DNA from: JBCCAG01 sp050331115
Lineage (GTDB): Bacteria; Cyanobacteriota; Cyanobacteriia; CAKZMO01
Length of the DNA stretch: 64,000 nt
NCBI GenBank assembly: GCA_050331115.1
Contig: JBHJHD010000007.1
Span: 1 to 64,000 of the forward strand
Direction of reading: 5' to 3'
The notes under the pieces were generated by a model. It had not been told where the DNA came from, searched no databases, and saw only the letters and a list, made by a program, of their open reading frames with translations. Numbering within the stretch: position 1 is the first letter of the stretch; every line of letters begins with the position of its first letter. Shown here one piece after another: positions 8,900-18,232 of the stretch. The translations under genes were made by a program, and so were the position numbers.

Positions 8900-9552
8900 C
8901 TATGGAAAACCGAAAATAATCACGGTTAGATACACCCCATACAGCGCCGCCAGCAGCCCTACCTCCCAGGCTTCAAAGCTGTATTTGCCCTTATCATCCC
9001 CCCAATTCACCAGCGCGCCGTAGGCGATCGCAAACAGCGCCACAAATCCCAGATTCACCAGAAACATCGGTAAATCCTGAATGGATAGCCCCGCCAGCGC
9101 CAGCAGCACCATCGCCAAGGACATGATAGCCGTGTTGTCAGCAATGACGCTGGTGGTGGCGGCGGTCACCTGTCCGCTGCGGGCCACGCTCCAGGGGCCA
9201 CCACAACAATGGCGGGCACCGAGATAATGTTGCTGCCCAACAGATTGCCTAGACCGATATCGGCCAGCCCCTTGACGGCGCTCGCCGTATTTGTACCGAC
9301 CTCTGGGCTAGCCGTGGCTAGGGCCACAAAAGCCGCCCCTGCCGCTTCCGATAGGCCCCACCGCTGCCGCAGCTTTTGCAGCGGCACCGAAAGCTGATCT
9401 GCCCCCCAGTGGGCTGCCAAAATGGCCCCCAGCATGACGAGACTCCATAAGACTACACCCATACTCTTACCTGTATTCCTAGAGCTGGCACCAGCGACGA
9501 AAACCAGCCAAAGTACGCCTATAAAGCACGCAGGTACTGACGCCACAAGCAC
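8900..9552 (-). pseudogene. Na+/Ca2+ exchanger family protein, frameshifted
   Basis: Two minus-strand reading frames, 9166-9552 (128 residues) and 8900-9187 (95 residues), together make one cation/Ca2+ exchanger-like membrane protein. The upstream part carries the conserved repeat FVALATASPEVGTNTASAV...GLGNLLGSNIISVPAIVVVAP; the downstream part continues with hydrophobic helices (MSLAMVLLALAGL..., GLLAALYGVYLTVIIFGF). The frames would join if the G run at 9194-9197 (four G on the plus strand) had five, giving ...VVVAPWSVARSGQVTAAT. Even rejoined, it has about 220 residues and only one clear alpha-repeat, whereas full exchangers have two, so it is either a short family member or already decayed. 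A sequencing error in the homopolymer is an alternative. Confidence 0.7.
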
Positions 9553-9569
9553 TAGGATATGGCATACCT

Positions 9570-10244
9570 TCAGTCAATCTCGCCGCGCTGCTTGCCGTAA
9601 ATGCTCTTCATGTGGCGCTTCACCGTATTCATAGAGATCACGCAGTCATCGGCGATCTGCTGATACGAGCGCCCCTGGAGGTGAAGTTGCCACACTTCGG
9701 TTTCCCGAGGCGTAAAGTGATACCGATAGGCATCAGATAGGGCCCGATGCTGGGCAACCTCTGCAGAATCCTCTAGGGTAACGACAATATATTCCGGGGA
9801 TTGCGCATCGATGTGCACCCATTCTGCCTGGACGTGGACCTGAGGGCCGTTCTCTAGAAGCAAATCCTCATGAAGCTGAATGGGCTGCTCAGGAAACAGC
9901 TCTCGGCTTTCGATAAGGCGATGCGCTAGAGCTGCAATTTTATGGGGCAGCTTGCGCGATTCTTGACGGGGCGCCTTCGCCCGATGGGGATTGCCGGCCT
10001 CTAAAGCGCTATCTAAAGCCTCACAGAGCTGTCGCGCCTTCGGGCTGCTTTGAATGAGCTGCCCTGATGGACTAAGCAGCAGCAGGCCTTGAGACGGAAA
10101 GATGCGATCGATGATCGTCTCAAACATAACGGCCAAGTAATCGACCGAAATGCGATCCCCTGGCGAGCCCCGGTAGCCTGAAGGGGTGATAGTGGGAAGC
10201 GCTACTAAGGTAGGGCGAGACGGGGCTTGGTTTGTAACTGGCAT
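9570..10244 (-). CDS. LuxR-type transcriptional regulator
   Basis: A 224-residue regulator with a C-terminal LuxR/GerE helix-turn-helix: FTPRETEVWQLHLQGRSYQQIADDCVISMNTVKRHMKSIYGK (about 176-217). The N-terminal portion includes LLLLSPSGQLIQSSPKARQLCEAL and a region resembling a PAS sensor fold, a design repeated in many cyanobacterial regulators. There is no receiver domain, so it is not a typical response regulator. GAGG precedes the ATG at 10244. It lies 17 bases downstream of the broken exchanger's 5' end on the same strand; its targets cannot be deduced. Confidence 0.85.
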   Translation of the reverse strand: MPVTNQAPSRPTLVALPTITPSGYRGSPGDRISVDYLAVMFETIIDRIFPSQGLLLLSPSGQLIQSSPKARQLCEALDSALEAGNPHRAKAPRQESRKLPHKIAALAHRLIESRELFPEQPIQLHEDLLLENGPQVHVQAEWVHIDAQSPEYIVVTLEDSAEVAQHRALSDAYRYHFTPRETEVWQLHLQGRSYQQIADDCVISMNTVKRHMKSIYGKQRGEID

Positions 10245-10495
10245 CCTTTGGTCCTCTCTGGAAATGGTGAGATGGTGATTCGCCCTTGCGTCAGCCTTGC
10301 GGCCCCTTACTTAAATCATTCTGCGGCGCAGTCACCATGCTATTAACTCTCTCACAGCAATTTGGGGGTGCCTATGAGGAAAAGGAGGGGGCACCAAGCG
10401 GTGTGCCAGATGGGTTAGCCTTAAGAGGCGTTCGGAATTCACCTGAAGCGGGGTGAAGTTTTTCTTGTAGAGTTATTTCGAGGGCCGAGTCAACC

Positions 10496-11599
10496 ATGGC
10501 ACCGCACCACAGACAGGCGACATTGGACAGCTCAACGAGCGCATCTGCGGGCCGGCATACGGGAGCGTATTTCGACACTCTCCCTAGCGCCAAAAACCTC
10601 GCCGAGTGGTTCTCGCAGGCCTCTCAACAGCGCTACATCGATACCATTGTGGGCCAGTCTGGACTGACCCGCCGACAGGCCACCTGCTTTGTACGGCTGT
10701 GGGGCTATGCCCATCGACAGGCTGGGGAGCCTCTGCCGATAGACATCCTTAGCCAGTCCCTCACGGTCTTTTGCTGCTCCCACGCTGAGGCGGCAGATCT
10801 GTTCTACTGCGATCGCGACACCGGTACACCTCGCGCAGCGGGCATGATGATAGACCAGCTGGTCGCCAAGCGCCTGGTTAAACGAGAGCCCTTCGATGGC
10901 ACCTGCACCAGGCTCTGTCTGCAGGTGCCCGACAGCTTTTTGCCGAGGACCCCTCAGCTCGCCTCCCCTCAGACCTACACCGACGCCTTTAACCCTCGGT
11001 GCGACGCGCCCCTAGTGGCCGCTCTGCTGGAAGAAAACTACAGCTGGACAAGCGATCGCCCAGAAGCGGGGTCTTTCAAGATCACGAAGACGCTGCGGCA
11101 GTGGGCCTCGCAATATCCAGAGGGGCTCCGGGTTCTGAGAGAAGGCTCAGACGATGAACCCATAGGGCTATCCGTCCTATTTCCCGTCCACGCGAGCTGC
11201 GAAGCCCAGTTTCACCTACCCCCCAGCAGTAGCCTCTACCTCAACACCCCAGAGCAGGAGGACCCCATTAGCGTCGCTACGCCAGGCGAAGACTGCTGCG
11301 TCGTTTTTGTGCGCAGTTGGGACATCAAGCCAAGCTACCGGAATTATGCCGCCGCCTGTCAGCTCCTGAAAGACTCCCAGGCAACCCTGGCGCAGATGCA
11401 GCAGACTTTTTCGGGGCTGTGTGACATCTATACTGTCTCCATTCACCCCAGGCTCGAAGCCTTCGCTCTCGCCCTAGGCTTCAAGCCCATGGGGGCCGAC
11501 CCCAGCTCTGCCCTGCGCTGGCTCTACATGCCGGTCGATCGGTTTTTGGCGCTTGATGTGGATGAGACCCTCGTTGAGTTTGACTTTAGCCTAGGATAG
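10496..11599 (+). CDS. Uncharacterised protein with possible C-terminal GNAT fold
   Basis: A 367-residue protein of no family I can name. Seen: the N-terminal half resembles a helical, winged-helix-like region (QSGLTRRQATCFVRLWGYAHRQ, then ILSQSLTVFCCSHAEAADLFYCDRD...MIDQLVAKRLVKREPF). The C-terminal half has a pattern typical of GNAT acyltransferases: VFVRSWDIKPSYR, then LCDIYTVSIHPRLEAFALALGFKPMGADP, where the last piece mimics the end strands of GNAT domains. A DNA-binding plus acetyltransferase-like fusion is inference. It is followed closely by the secreted peptidase gene on the same strand. Confidence 0.7.
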   Translation: MAPHHRQATLDSSTSASAGRHTGAYFDTLPSAKNLAEWFSQASQQRYIDTIVGQSGLTRRQATCFVRLWGYAHRQAGEPLPIDILSQSLTVFCCSHAEAADLFYCDRDTGTPRAAGMMIDQLVAKRLVKREPFDGTCTRLCLQVPDSFLPRTPQLASPQTYTDAFNPRCDAPLVAALLEENYSWTSDRPEAGSFKITKTLRQWASQYPEGLRVLREGSDDEPIGLSVLFPVHASCEAQFHLPPSSSLYLNTPEQEDPISVATPGEDCCVVFVRSWDIKPSYRNYAAACQLLKDSQATLAQMQQTFSGLCDIYTVSIHPRLEAFALALGFKPMGADPSSALRWLYMPVDRFLALDVDETLVEFDFSLG

Positions 11600-11644
11600 G
11601 CGCAGAGTTGGTTGAGAGCAGTTCCTGAAAGTGCAATAGATCAA

Positions 11645-14101
11645 ATGTTTCGACAATCTAGCAGTGCGAGAAGCCTGGTGCACGATTTGGCTGGCCTTCT
11701 GGTTTGGGGTGTCTTGGGTCCTATAGCTTGGGGTATCTTAAGCCCCGCCTGGGCGCAGTCGGTATGGCAGACCCCGCCTGAACCGATTGCATCGCAACTC
11801 GATGCGCAGATCAGCCCTAGAGTATTGCTTTCCCCAGATAACCAGTGGGTCGTGGAAGCAGAGCGTCCCGCCATGCCTGCGTTAGCAGAGCTCAGCGAGC
11901 CTGTGATTAGCGTTGCCGGTGTTCAGCTCAACCCCATGACCCATGGGCCAGCGCAGACCTATGGCTATCGCGGGCTGACGCTGAAGCCTATAGAGGGTGG
12001 GCGCGTGGACAATAGCCGGGCGCAGGCCGTTAATCTGCCCCAAGATGCCCATATTCGAAATCTAAGCTGGTCCCTCGACAGCCGCTATCTCGCCTTTACC
12101 CTCACCCGGCCAGACGGGATAGAGCTCTGGGTGTTTGACCCGATGGAAAATGAAGCTCGGCGGCTGACGGACCCCGTTCTAAACGCTGTCTATGGCGCCC
12201 CCTGCGACTGGCTTCCCAAGGACGAGGGGCTGCTGTGCAAAGTTGTCCCCCGGCAGGCAGCCCCCCCCGAAATGCCTGCGGTTCCCCAAGGTCCCCGCGT
12301 CGAGGAGAACCGGGGCCAAGAAGCGCCCGCGCGCACCTACACCAATTTGCTAACGAGCCCCCACGACGAGGCGCTGTTTGAGTACTACTTAACTTCAGTT
12401 TTAGAGCAGGTCAGCCTCGACGGCCGCCGCCGCCGCCTGACCTCTCCCCTGCTCATCGATGAGGTAACGCCGTCTCCCGATGGTGAATGGATCTTACAAG
12501 AGACCATTCACCGGCCGTTTTCATACCAGGTCCCCGCCTATCGGTTTCCCAAGCGGCTCGTCGTCCTCAATCGTGACGGCGAGGCAGTGTATCCCATTGC
12601 TGACCTGCCGCTGGCCGAAGATATCCCCATAGCGCGGGGATCGGTTCGCTCCGGTCGCCGCCGGGTAGACTGGCGCAGCGATCGCCCCGCCACCCTCTAC
12701 TGGGTTGAAGCGCTGGACGGCGGCGACCCGCGTCAGGACGCTGAGCTTAGGGACGCCCTCTTTCAAATCGCTGCTCCCTTCACTCAAGGCCCTGAGACCC
12801 TCTGGCAAACGGAGTTTCGCTTTAACAACATTCTCTGGGGAACGGATGACCTAGCGATCGGCTTTGAGTTCTGGCCAGAGACCAAGCAGGTCTGGACCTG
12901 GCAGCTCGACCCGAGCCAGCCCGACGCTGACCCAATCCTGCTTGCCGAGCGAGACTGGCAGGACGCCTATAGCCACCCCGGCTACCCTGTCACCGCACCG
13001 GGAGAGTACGGCTGGTACACCCTGCTAATTTCGCCCGATGACAGCCTTTTGATGAGCGGGGAAGGGGTCTCCCCCGAGGGCGTCTACCCCTTTCTAGACC
13101 GATGGGATCTATCGACCGGCGCGCGCGATCGCCTCTGGCAGGCCCAAGACCCGTTCTACGAGACAATTCTGGAAGTTCTCGACCCCCAAGCCCAGCAAAT
13201 CCTCACCTGGCGGCAGTCCCAGCTCGACCCGCCCAGTCTGCTGCTGCGCGATCTGCAGACCTCAGCAGTGACGCCTGTCGTCACGCTCGATGACCCACTG
13301 CCGTGGTACCGAGAGACGACTCAGGAGATTGTCCGCTACGAGCGCGAAGACGGGATTCAGCTTTCGGGCACCCTCTACCTGCCGCCAGGCTATCAGGCCG
13401 GCATTGATGCGCCGCTGCCTACCCTGCTTTGGATCTATCCAGAGGAGTTCGAAAGTGCCGAGACCGCCGGTCAGGTGACCCGAACCGAAAATGGCTTCCG
13501 ACGCCCCTACGGCGCGTCACCGCTGTTTTTGCTCACCCAGGGTTACGCCGTTCTCAGCTATCCCTCGATGCCGATTGTGGGCAGCGGTGATTCAGAGCCC
13601 AACGACACCTACGTCGACCAGCTGTTGCTCAACGCTCAGGCCGCCGTCGATTACTTGACTGACGCAGGCATCAGCGACCCCGGTCGGATTGCCGTCGGCG
13701 GCCATTCCTACGGAGCGTTTACGGCCGCGAACCTTTTAGCCCACAGCGATCTGTTCTGCGCCGGCATTGCGCGCAGCGGGGCCTACAACCGATCGCTGAC
13801 GCCCTTTGGCTTTCAGGGGGAGGCACGCCACTTCTGGGAGGCCCAGGACACCTATATGAAAATGTCTCCCTTCATGGCGGCCGCCGACATCGATGAACCT
13901 CTGCTCCTCATCCACGGGGCAGAAGACGACAACACCGGCACCTACCCGGTGCAGAGTGAGCGGCTCTACGAGGCGCTCCGGGGGCTAGGGGGAGACGTGC
14001 GCTGGGTCGAACTGCCCTTAGAAGGCCACAGCTACCGGTCCCGTGAGTCGGTGGGCCACGTCCTTTGGGAGATGAGTCAGTGGATGGAGCGCTGCTCGTA
14101 A
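11645..14101 (+). CDS. Secreted S9 family serine peptidase (glutamyl endopeptidase-like)
   Basis: An 818-residue prolyl-oligopeptidase-family peptidase. Seen: a signal-peptide-like N-terminus ending SPAWA-Q, a beta-propeller-like region with repeated 'W-S-x-D-S-R' blades (for example LSWSLDSRYLAFTL), then an alpha/beta-hydrolase domain with nucleophile motif GGHSYGAFTAANLL, acid motif LIHGAEDDNTGTYPVQS and histidine motif LEGHSYRSRES near the C-terminus. The GGHSYGAF core and the layout match the plastid/cyanobacterial glutamyl endopeptidase group (CGEP-like), so cleavage after glutamate is plausible but inferred. ATG at 11645 is chosen over a TTG at 11612 because it begins right at the signal peptide. 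It follows the preceding unknown gene by only 45 bases. Confidence 0.88.
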   Translation: MFRQSSSARSLVHDLAGLLVWGVLGPIAWGILSPAWAQSVWQTPPEPIASQLDAQISPRVLLSPDNQWVVEAERPAMPALAELSEPVISVAGVQLNPMTHGPAQTYGYRGLTLKPIEGGRVDNSRAQAVNLPQDAHIRNLSWSLDSRYLAFTLTRPDGIELWVFDPMENEARRLTDPVLNAVYGAPCDWLPKDEGLLCKVVPRQAAPPEMPAVPQGPRVEENRGQEAPARTYTNLLTSPHDEALFEYYLTSVLEQVSLDGRRRRLTSPLLIDEVTPSPDGEWILQETIHRPFSYQVPAYRFPKRLVVLNRDGEAVYPIADLPLAEDIPIARGSVRSGRRRVDWRSDRPATLYWVEALDGGDPRQDAELRDALFQIAAPFTQGPETLWQTEFRFNNILWGTDDLAIGFEFWPETKQVWTWQLDPSQPDADPILLAERDWQDAYSHPGYPVTAPGEYGWYTLLISPDDSLLMSGEGVSPEGVYPFLDRWDLSTGARDRLWQAQDPFYETILEVLDPQAQQILTWRQSQLDPPSLLLRDLQTSAVTPVVTLDDPLPWYRETTQEIVRYEREDGIQLSGTLYLPPGYQAGIDAPLPTLLWIYPEEFESAETAGQVTRTENGFRRPYGASPLFLLTQGYAVLSYPSMPIVGSGDSEPNDTYVDQLLLNAQAAVDYLTDAGISDPGRIAVGGHSYGAFTAANLLAHSDLFCAGIARSGAYNRSLTPFGFQGEARHFWEAQDTYMKMSPFMAAADIDEPLLLIHGAEDDNTGTYPVQSERLYEALRGLGGDVRWVELPLEGHSYRSRESVGHVLWEMSQWMERCS

Positions 14102-14130
14102 AGTCGCGCTGTTCTGTAGGCAGCTGCTCC

Positions 14131-14163
14131 GTCAATATTTGGTCAATATTTGGTCAATATTTG
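14131..14163. repeat. Three 11-bp tandem repeats upstream of the molybdenum hydroxylase operon
   Basis: GTCAATATTTG occurs three times head to tail (14131-14141, 14142-14152, 14153-14163). The last copy runs into CGCC, and AATATTTGCGCC recurs at 14176-14187. The unit length is one helical turn, so all copies face the same side of the DNA, as expected for a cooperative operator. The repeat lies about 170 bases upstream of the operon's first start codon. Confidence 0.8.
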
Positions 14164-14335
14164 CGCCATGACATAAATATTTGCGCCGTGCACAGTTGCC
14201 CCGTAAGGAGTAGCCACTTGCGGGGCGATCGCCGTATAGTAGCCAGTATTGACGCTTTTACTCAAAGACGCGCTGCACTGCCCCTGGCGCTTAAACCACA
14301 CTTTAGCTCAAGGCCCAACGTTTCCACTACCAACC

Positions 14336-14995
14336 ATGTCTATTCGACTTCGACGCCGACGCTTTGGCCAGATTGCCCTATTGGCTAGCTTGGCCACCCT
14401 AGTCAGCGATCGCTTTAAGGCCGCTAGAGGCCAGTCCTTAACGACTCAGGAGCCGACAACCATGCCGACTACCGCCAGTATTCCACTCACCACCGTTTCC
14501 CTAACCATCAACAGCACCCCACAAACCCTCGACATCGAGCCGCGCGTCACGCTGTTGGACCTGCTGCGGGAGCGGCTAGACCTGACGGGTACGAAAAAAG
14601 GCTGTAACCACGGCCAGTGTGGGGCCTGCACGGTGCTTGCCGACGGCCAGCGGATCAACTCCTGCCTGGCGCTGGCGATGCAGTACGAGGGGGCCGAGAT
14701 CACCACCATTGAAGGACTCGCTGCCGGCGATCTGCACCCCATGCAGACCGCTTTCATCGACAACGAAGGCTTTCAGTGCGGCTTTTGCACCTCGGGTCAA
14801 GTTTGCTCCGCCGTGGCCCTGCTGGATGAGATCGAAGCCGGAGACGCCAGCGCCGTCACCGACAACATCATGGAGATAGACGCCCCCTCTGAGCTAACCG
14901 ACGCCGAGATCCGCGAGCGCATGAGCGGCAACCTCTGTCGCTGCGGCGCGTATCCCGGCATTGTGGCCGCCATCAACGAAGTGCAGGGCGTATAG
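14336..14995 (+). CDS. Molybdenum hydroxylase 2Fe-2S subunit (PaoA/XDH small subunit-like)
   Basis: A 219-residue iron-sulfur subunit that passes electrons from the Mo site to FAD. Seen: a twin-arginine-like signal (RLRRRRFGQIALLASLATLV), then a ferredoxin domain with GCNHGQCGACTVL, and a second cluster domain with GFQCGFCTSGQVCSA and NLCRCGAYPGI. The Tat-like leader matches periplasmic aldehyde oxidase subunit PaoA of E. coli rather than cytosolic xanthine dehydrogenase. The ATG at 14336 is chosen because it begins the Tat signal; another ATG at 14462 would give a leaderless form. Two bases separate it from the next gene, so it heads a five-gene operon. An insertion around GDASAVTDNIMEIDAPSEL is also present in PaoA-type proteins. 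Confidence 0.92.
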   Translation: MSIRLRRRRFGQIALLASLATLVSDRFKAARGQSLTTQEPTTMPTTASIPLTTVSLTINSTPQTLDIEPRVTLLDLLRERLDLTGTKKGCNHGQCGACTVLADGQRINSCLALAMQYEGAEITTIEGLAAGDLHPMQTAFIDNEGFQCGFCTSGQVCSAVALLDEIEAGDASAVTDNIMEIDAPSELTDAEIRERMSGNLCRCGAYPGIVAAINEVQGV

Positions 14996-14997
14996 CC

Positions 14998-15999
14998 ATG
15001 AAACCATTTGACTATACCCGCGCCGCTGAGCCTGGCGAAGCCGTGGCGCTTTTGGGCCGCCTGCAGGAGGCCAAATATTTGGGCGGCGGCACCAACCTAC
15101 TGGACCTAATGAAGGAAGGCGTGGAGCGGCCCGACCACCTGATAGACGTAACGCGGCTGCCGCTGAGCGAGATTACTGAGCTGCCAGACGGCGGCGTCCG
15201 CATCGGGGCCATGGCCAGCAACACCGCCGCCGCCAACCATCCGCTAATTCGCCAGCGCTACCCGCTACTGTCCCAGGCCTTTCTCTCGGGGGCGACGCCG
15301 CAGCTGCGCAACATGGCCACCGTGGGCGGCAACCTGCTGCAGCGCACCCGCTGCTACTACTTCACCAACGCCGACATGGCCTGCAACAAGCGGCAGCCAG
15401 GGTCGGGCTGCGCGGCGCTGGAGGGCTTTAACCGCATCCACGCCATTTTGGGCGCTAGCGAGGACTGCATCGCCACCCATCCCTCGGATATGTGCGTGGC
15501 CCTCGCGGCGCTGGACGCGGTGGTGCAGGTCAGCGGCCCTGAAGGCCAGCGCCCCATTCCCGCAACCGAGTTCCACCGGCTGCCCGGCGACACGCCGCAG
15601 ATTGAAACCAATCTGCAGCCCGGCGAGCTGATTACCGCCGTAGACCTGCCCGCCAATTCCTTTGCCCGCACGTCCCACTACCTCAAAACTCGCGATCGCA
15701 ACTCATACGCCTTTGCGCTAGTGTCTGTGGCTGCAGCTTTAGAGGTCCAAGGTGGCACCATTTCCGAGGCTCGACTGGCCCTAGGCGGCGTAGCCCACAG
15801 GCCCTGGCGGGCCACTGCTGCTGAAGAATTTTTGGTCGGCCGCTCTCCCAGTGAATCGGCTTTCCAGCAGGCGGCTGACGCAGCCCTAGCCGGCGCCAAA
15901 ACCTACGAACATAACGCATTCAAAGTCGAGCTGGGCAAGCGGGCCATCGTCCGCGCCCTATCTACCATTGCCCCATCAACGAGCGAGGCCGCGTCATGA
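14998..15999 (+). CDS. Molybdenum hydroxylase FAD subunit (PaoB-like)
   Basis: A 333-residue FAD-binding subunit of the xanthine oxidase family. Seen: the FAD loop KYLGGGTNLLDLMKEG (about 26-41), TVGGNLLQRTRC (about 104-115), and a cysteine-bearing insertion (YYFTNADMACNKRQPGSGC, and later SEDCIATHPSDM) like the [4Fe-4S] loop of PaoB, followed by the CO_deh_flav_C domain. This again points toward the aldehyde oxidase PaoABC type. Its stop overlaps the next start by four bases (ATGA), implying translational coupling. Confidence 0.93.
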   Translation: MKPFDYTRAAEPGEAVALLGRLQEAKYLGGGTNLLDLMKEGVERPDHLIDVTRLPLSEITELPDGGVRIGAMASNTAAANHPLIRQRYPLLSQAFLSGATPQLRNMATVGGNLLQRTRCYYFTNADMACNKRQPGSGCAALEGFNRIHAILGASEDCIATHPSDMCVALAALDAVVQVSGPEGQRPIPATEFHRLPGDTPQIETNLQPGELITAVDLPANSFARTSHYLKTRDRNSYAFALVSVAAALEVQGGTISEARLALGGVAHRPWRATAAEEFLVGRSPSESAFQQAADAALAGAKTYEHNAFKVELGKRAIVRALSTIAPSTSEAAS

Positions 16000-18227
16000 G
16001 CCAAATTGGAGAAGCTAAAAAGCGCGTTACAGGACGGCTTAAGGTATCAGGCGGGGCCCGATACGCAGCGGATTTCGCGGTGGAGAATATGGCCTATGGC
16101 GTGCTCACCACCAGCACCATTGCCAAAGGCCGCATTCTGCGCGTCGAGACTCAGGCAGCGGAGGCCGTCCCCGGCGTGATTCGGGTGTTGACCCCCTTTA
16201 ACGCGCCACCGCTGCCCTCTAGCCAAGCCGAGCGTGAAGAGAGCAATAGCGGACCGTCAGGCAAGTATCCTCAGATGCTCTACAGCGAGCGGGTTTACTT
16301 CTACGGGCAGCCGGTGGCGGTCACCGTCGCCGAGACGCTGGAGCAGGCGGAGCAAGCGGCCTCGCTGCTGCGGGTTACCTACGCTCCGGAGGAGCACGCC
16401 GTTAAGGTGGAGGCGGCGCAAAACTTGGAAGAGCCGCCGGAGAGCGACTCTCACTCCGGCAACGTCGTACGCGGTAACCCCGACGCGGCCCTGGCCGAGG
16501 CCGCCGCCCGCGTTGACGCTAGCTACCTAGTGCCCACCGAGCACCACAACCCCATCGAGCCCCACGCCACGCTGGCCGTCTGGGAGGGGCTTGACTCGGG
16601 ATCTCCTGAGGAGATGCGCCTGACGGTGTACGACAAAACCCAGTGGGTGACGAACGTACAGGGGCATCTGGGGACGCTGTTCGACATGCCTCAGGAAAAC
16701 GTCAGCGTTATCTCGCCCTTTGTAGGCGGCGGCTTTGGCTGTGCGGGCCGCATTTGGCAGCAGACCAGCATCGCCCCCGTCGCCGCCCGCGCCGTGGGTC
16801 GCCCCGTAAAGCTGGTGGTGTCCCGCCAGCAGATGTTTACCCTCACCGGCCATCGCCCCTACACCACCCAGCGGGTCGCCCTCGGAGCCGATGATGACGG
16901 CAAGCTCACCGCCATCATCCACGCGGGCACGGCGGAAGTTGCCCCCTACGAAACCTACACCGAGAACCTGCTGAACGCCTCCCGGTTCCTCTACGCCTGT
17001 CCCAATGTGGAGACTCAGTACCGGCTGGCGCGGCTCGACGTGTCTTCGCCCACCTACATGCGGGCTCCTGGCGAGGCGCAGGGCGTATATGCCCTAGAGT
17101 CGGCCCTAGACGAGCTGGCCTCCGAGCTGGGCATGGACCCGCTAGAGCTGCGGCTGATTAACTACGCCGAAGAAGACCCCGAGTCGGGGCTGCCCTGGTC
17201 AGAAAAGGCGCTGCGGCAGTGCTACCAGCAGGGCGCTGAGCGCTTTGGCTGGGGCGATCGCTCTCCAGAGCCGCGCTCAATGAAAAGCGGCCCTCGCCTC
17301 GTCGGCTACGGTGTGGCCACCGCAACCTATCCCATGTTTCGCATGCAGGCCACCGCCAAAGCCCGAATCCTCGCAGACGGCAGCGCTGTGGTGCAGTGCG
17401 CCGCCAGCGACATGGGACCGGGCACTTACACCACCATGACCCTGATTGCCGCCGACACCCTGGGCATCCCCAGCGATCGCGTCACCTTTGAGCTGGGGGA
17501 TTCCAGCTTTCCCTTCGCCCCGCCCCACGGTGGCTCCATGACCGTGGCATCGGTGGGGTCTGCGGTGCAGGCCGTTTGTGAGGAGGCCAAGGCGCAGGCG
17601 ATCGCGCTGGTGCCGTCTGACTCACCGCTGGCGGGCGCTAAGGAAGACGACGTGATCGCCGCAGAGGGTCGTTTATCTCTAAAGCAGGATTCGTCCCAGG
17701 GCCTCAGCTACAGCGAGATTCTGGCCCAGGCCAACCAGGAGGCGATCGAAGTTGAGAAGACCTCGCGGCCGGGCGACGAAAAGCAGCAGTACTCCATGCA
17801 CTCCTTCGGTGCCCATTTTGTCGAGGTGCAGGTGGACGACCTGCTGGGGGACATCAACGTCACCCGCGTGGTCAGCGCCATTGACGTGGGCCGAATCATG
17901 AACCCCAATACCGCCCGCTCCCAGGTGATTGGCGGCGTGGTGGGGGGCATCGGCATGGCCCTACACGAGCATACCCACATCGACCCTCGCTTCGGCAACT
18001 ACGTGAACGCTAACTTAGGGGAGTACCTGGTGCCGGTGAATGCCGATATTTACGATATCGAGGCGATCTTCTGCGGGGAGCCAGACTACAACGCCAACCC
18101 GCTGGGGGCGAGGGGCATGGGCGAAATCACGCTGGTGGGAGTTGCGGCGGCGGTGGCCAATGCGGTGTACCACGCGACGGGTAAACGGGTGCGGGATCTG
18201 CCTATCACCCCGGACAAGATCCTGTAG
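15996..18227 (+). CDS. Molybdenum hydroxylase catalytic Mo-binding subunit (PaoC/XDH large subunit-like)
   Basis: A 743-residue catalytic subunit carrying the molybdopterin cytosine dinucleotide cofactor. Seen: the N-terminal 'a/b hammerhead' domain (RVTGRLKVSGGARYAADF), Mo-cofactor motifs PFVGGGFGCAGR, YMRAPGEAQGVYALE, PHGGSMTVASVG, and NPLGARGMGEITLVG, whose glutamate is the expected catalytic base. No signal peptide; in PaoABC the complex is exported folded with the Tat leader of the small subunit. The substrate may be aldehydes (by the resemblance to PaoC) or a purine (by the presence of guaD and an NCS1 permease in the window). Confidence 0.93.
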   Translation: MSQIGEAKKRVTGRLKVSGGARYAADFAVENMAYGVLTTSTIAKGRILRVETQAAEAVPGVIRVLTPFNAPPLPSSQAEREESNSGPSGKYPQMLYSERVYFYGQPVAVTVAETLEQAEQAASLLRVTYAPEEHAVKVEAAQNLEEPPESDSHSGNVVRGNPDAALAEAAARVDASYLVPTEHHNPIEPHATLAVWEGLDSGSPEEMRLTVYDKTQWVTNVQGHLGTLFDMPQENVSVISPFVGGGFGCAGRIWQQTSIAPVAARAVGRPVKLVVSRQQMFTLTGHRPYTTQRVALGADDDGKLTAIIHAGTAEVAPYETYTENLLNASRFLYACPNVETQYRLARLDVSSPTYMRAPGEAQGVYALESALDELASELGMDPLELRLINYAEEDPESGLPWSEKALRQCYQQGAERFGWGDRSPEPRSMKSGPRLVGYGVATATYPMFRMQATAKARILADGSAVVQCAASDMGPGTYTTMTLIAADTLGIPSDRVTFELGDSSFPFAPPHGGSMTVASVGSAVQAVCEEAKAQAIALVPSDSPLAGAKEDDVIAAEGRLSLKQDSSQGLSYSEILAQANQEAIEVEKTSRPGDEKQQYSMHSFGAHFVEVQVDDLLGDINVTRVVSAIDVGRIMNPNTARSQVIGGVVGGIGMALHEHTHIDPRFGNYVNANLGEYLVPVNADIYDIEAIFCGEPDYNANPLGARGMGEITLVGVAAAVANAVYHATGKRVRDLPITPDKIL

Positions 18228-18232
18228 GGGAC

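Noticed and set aside
14131..14163. CRISPR array
   Set aside because: The units are only 11 bp with no spacers.
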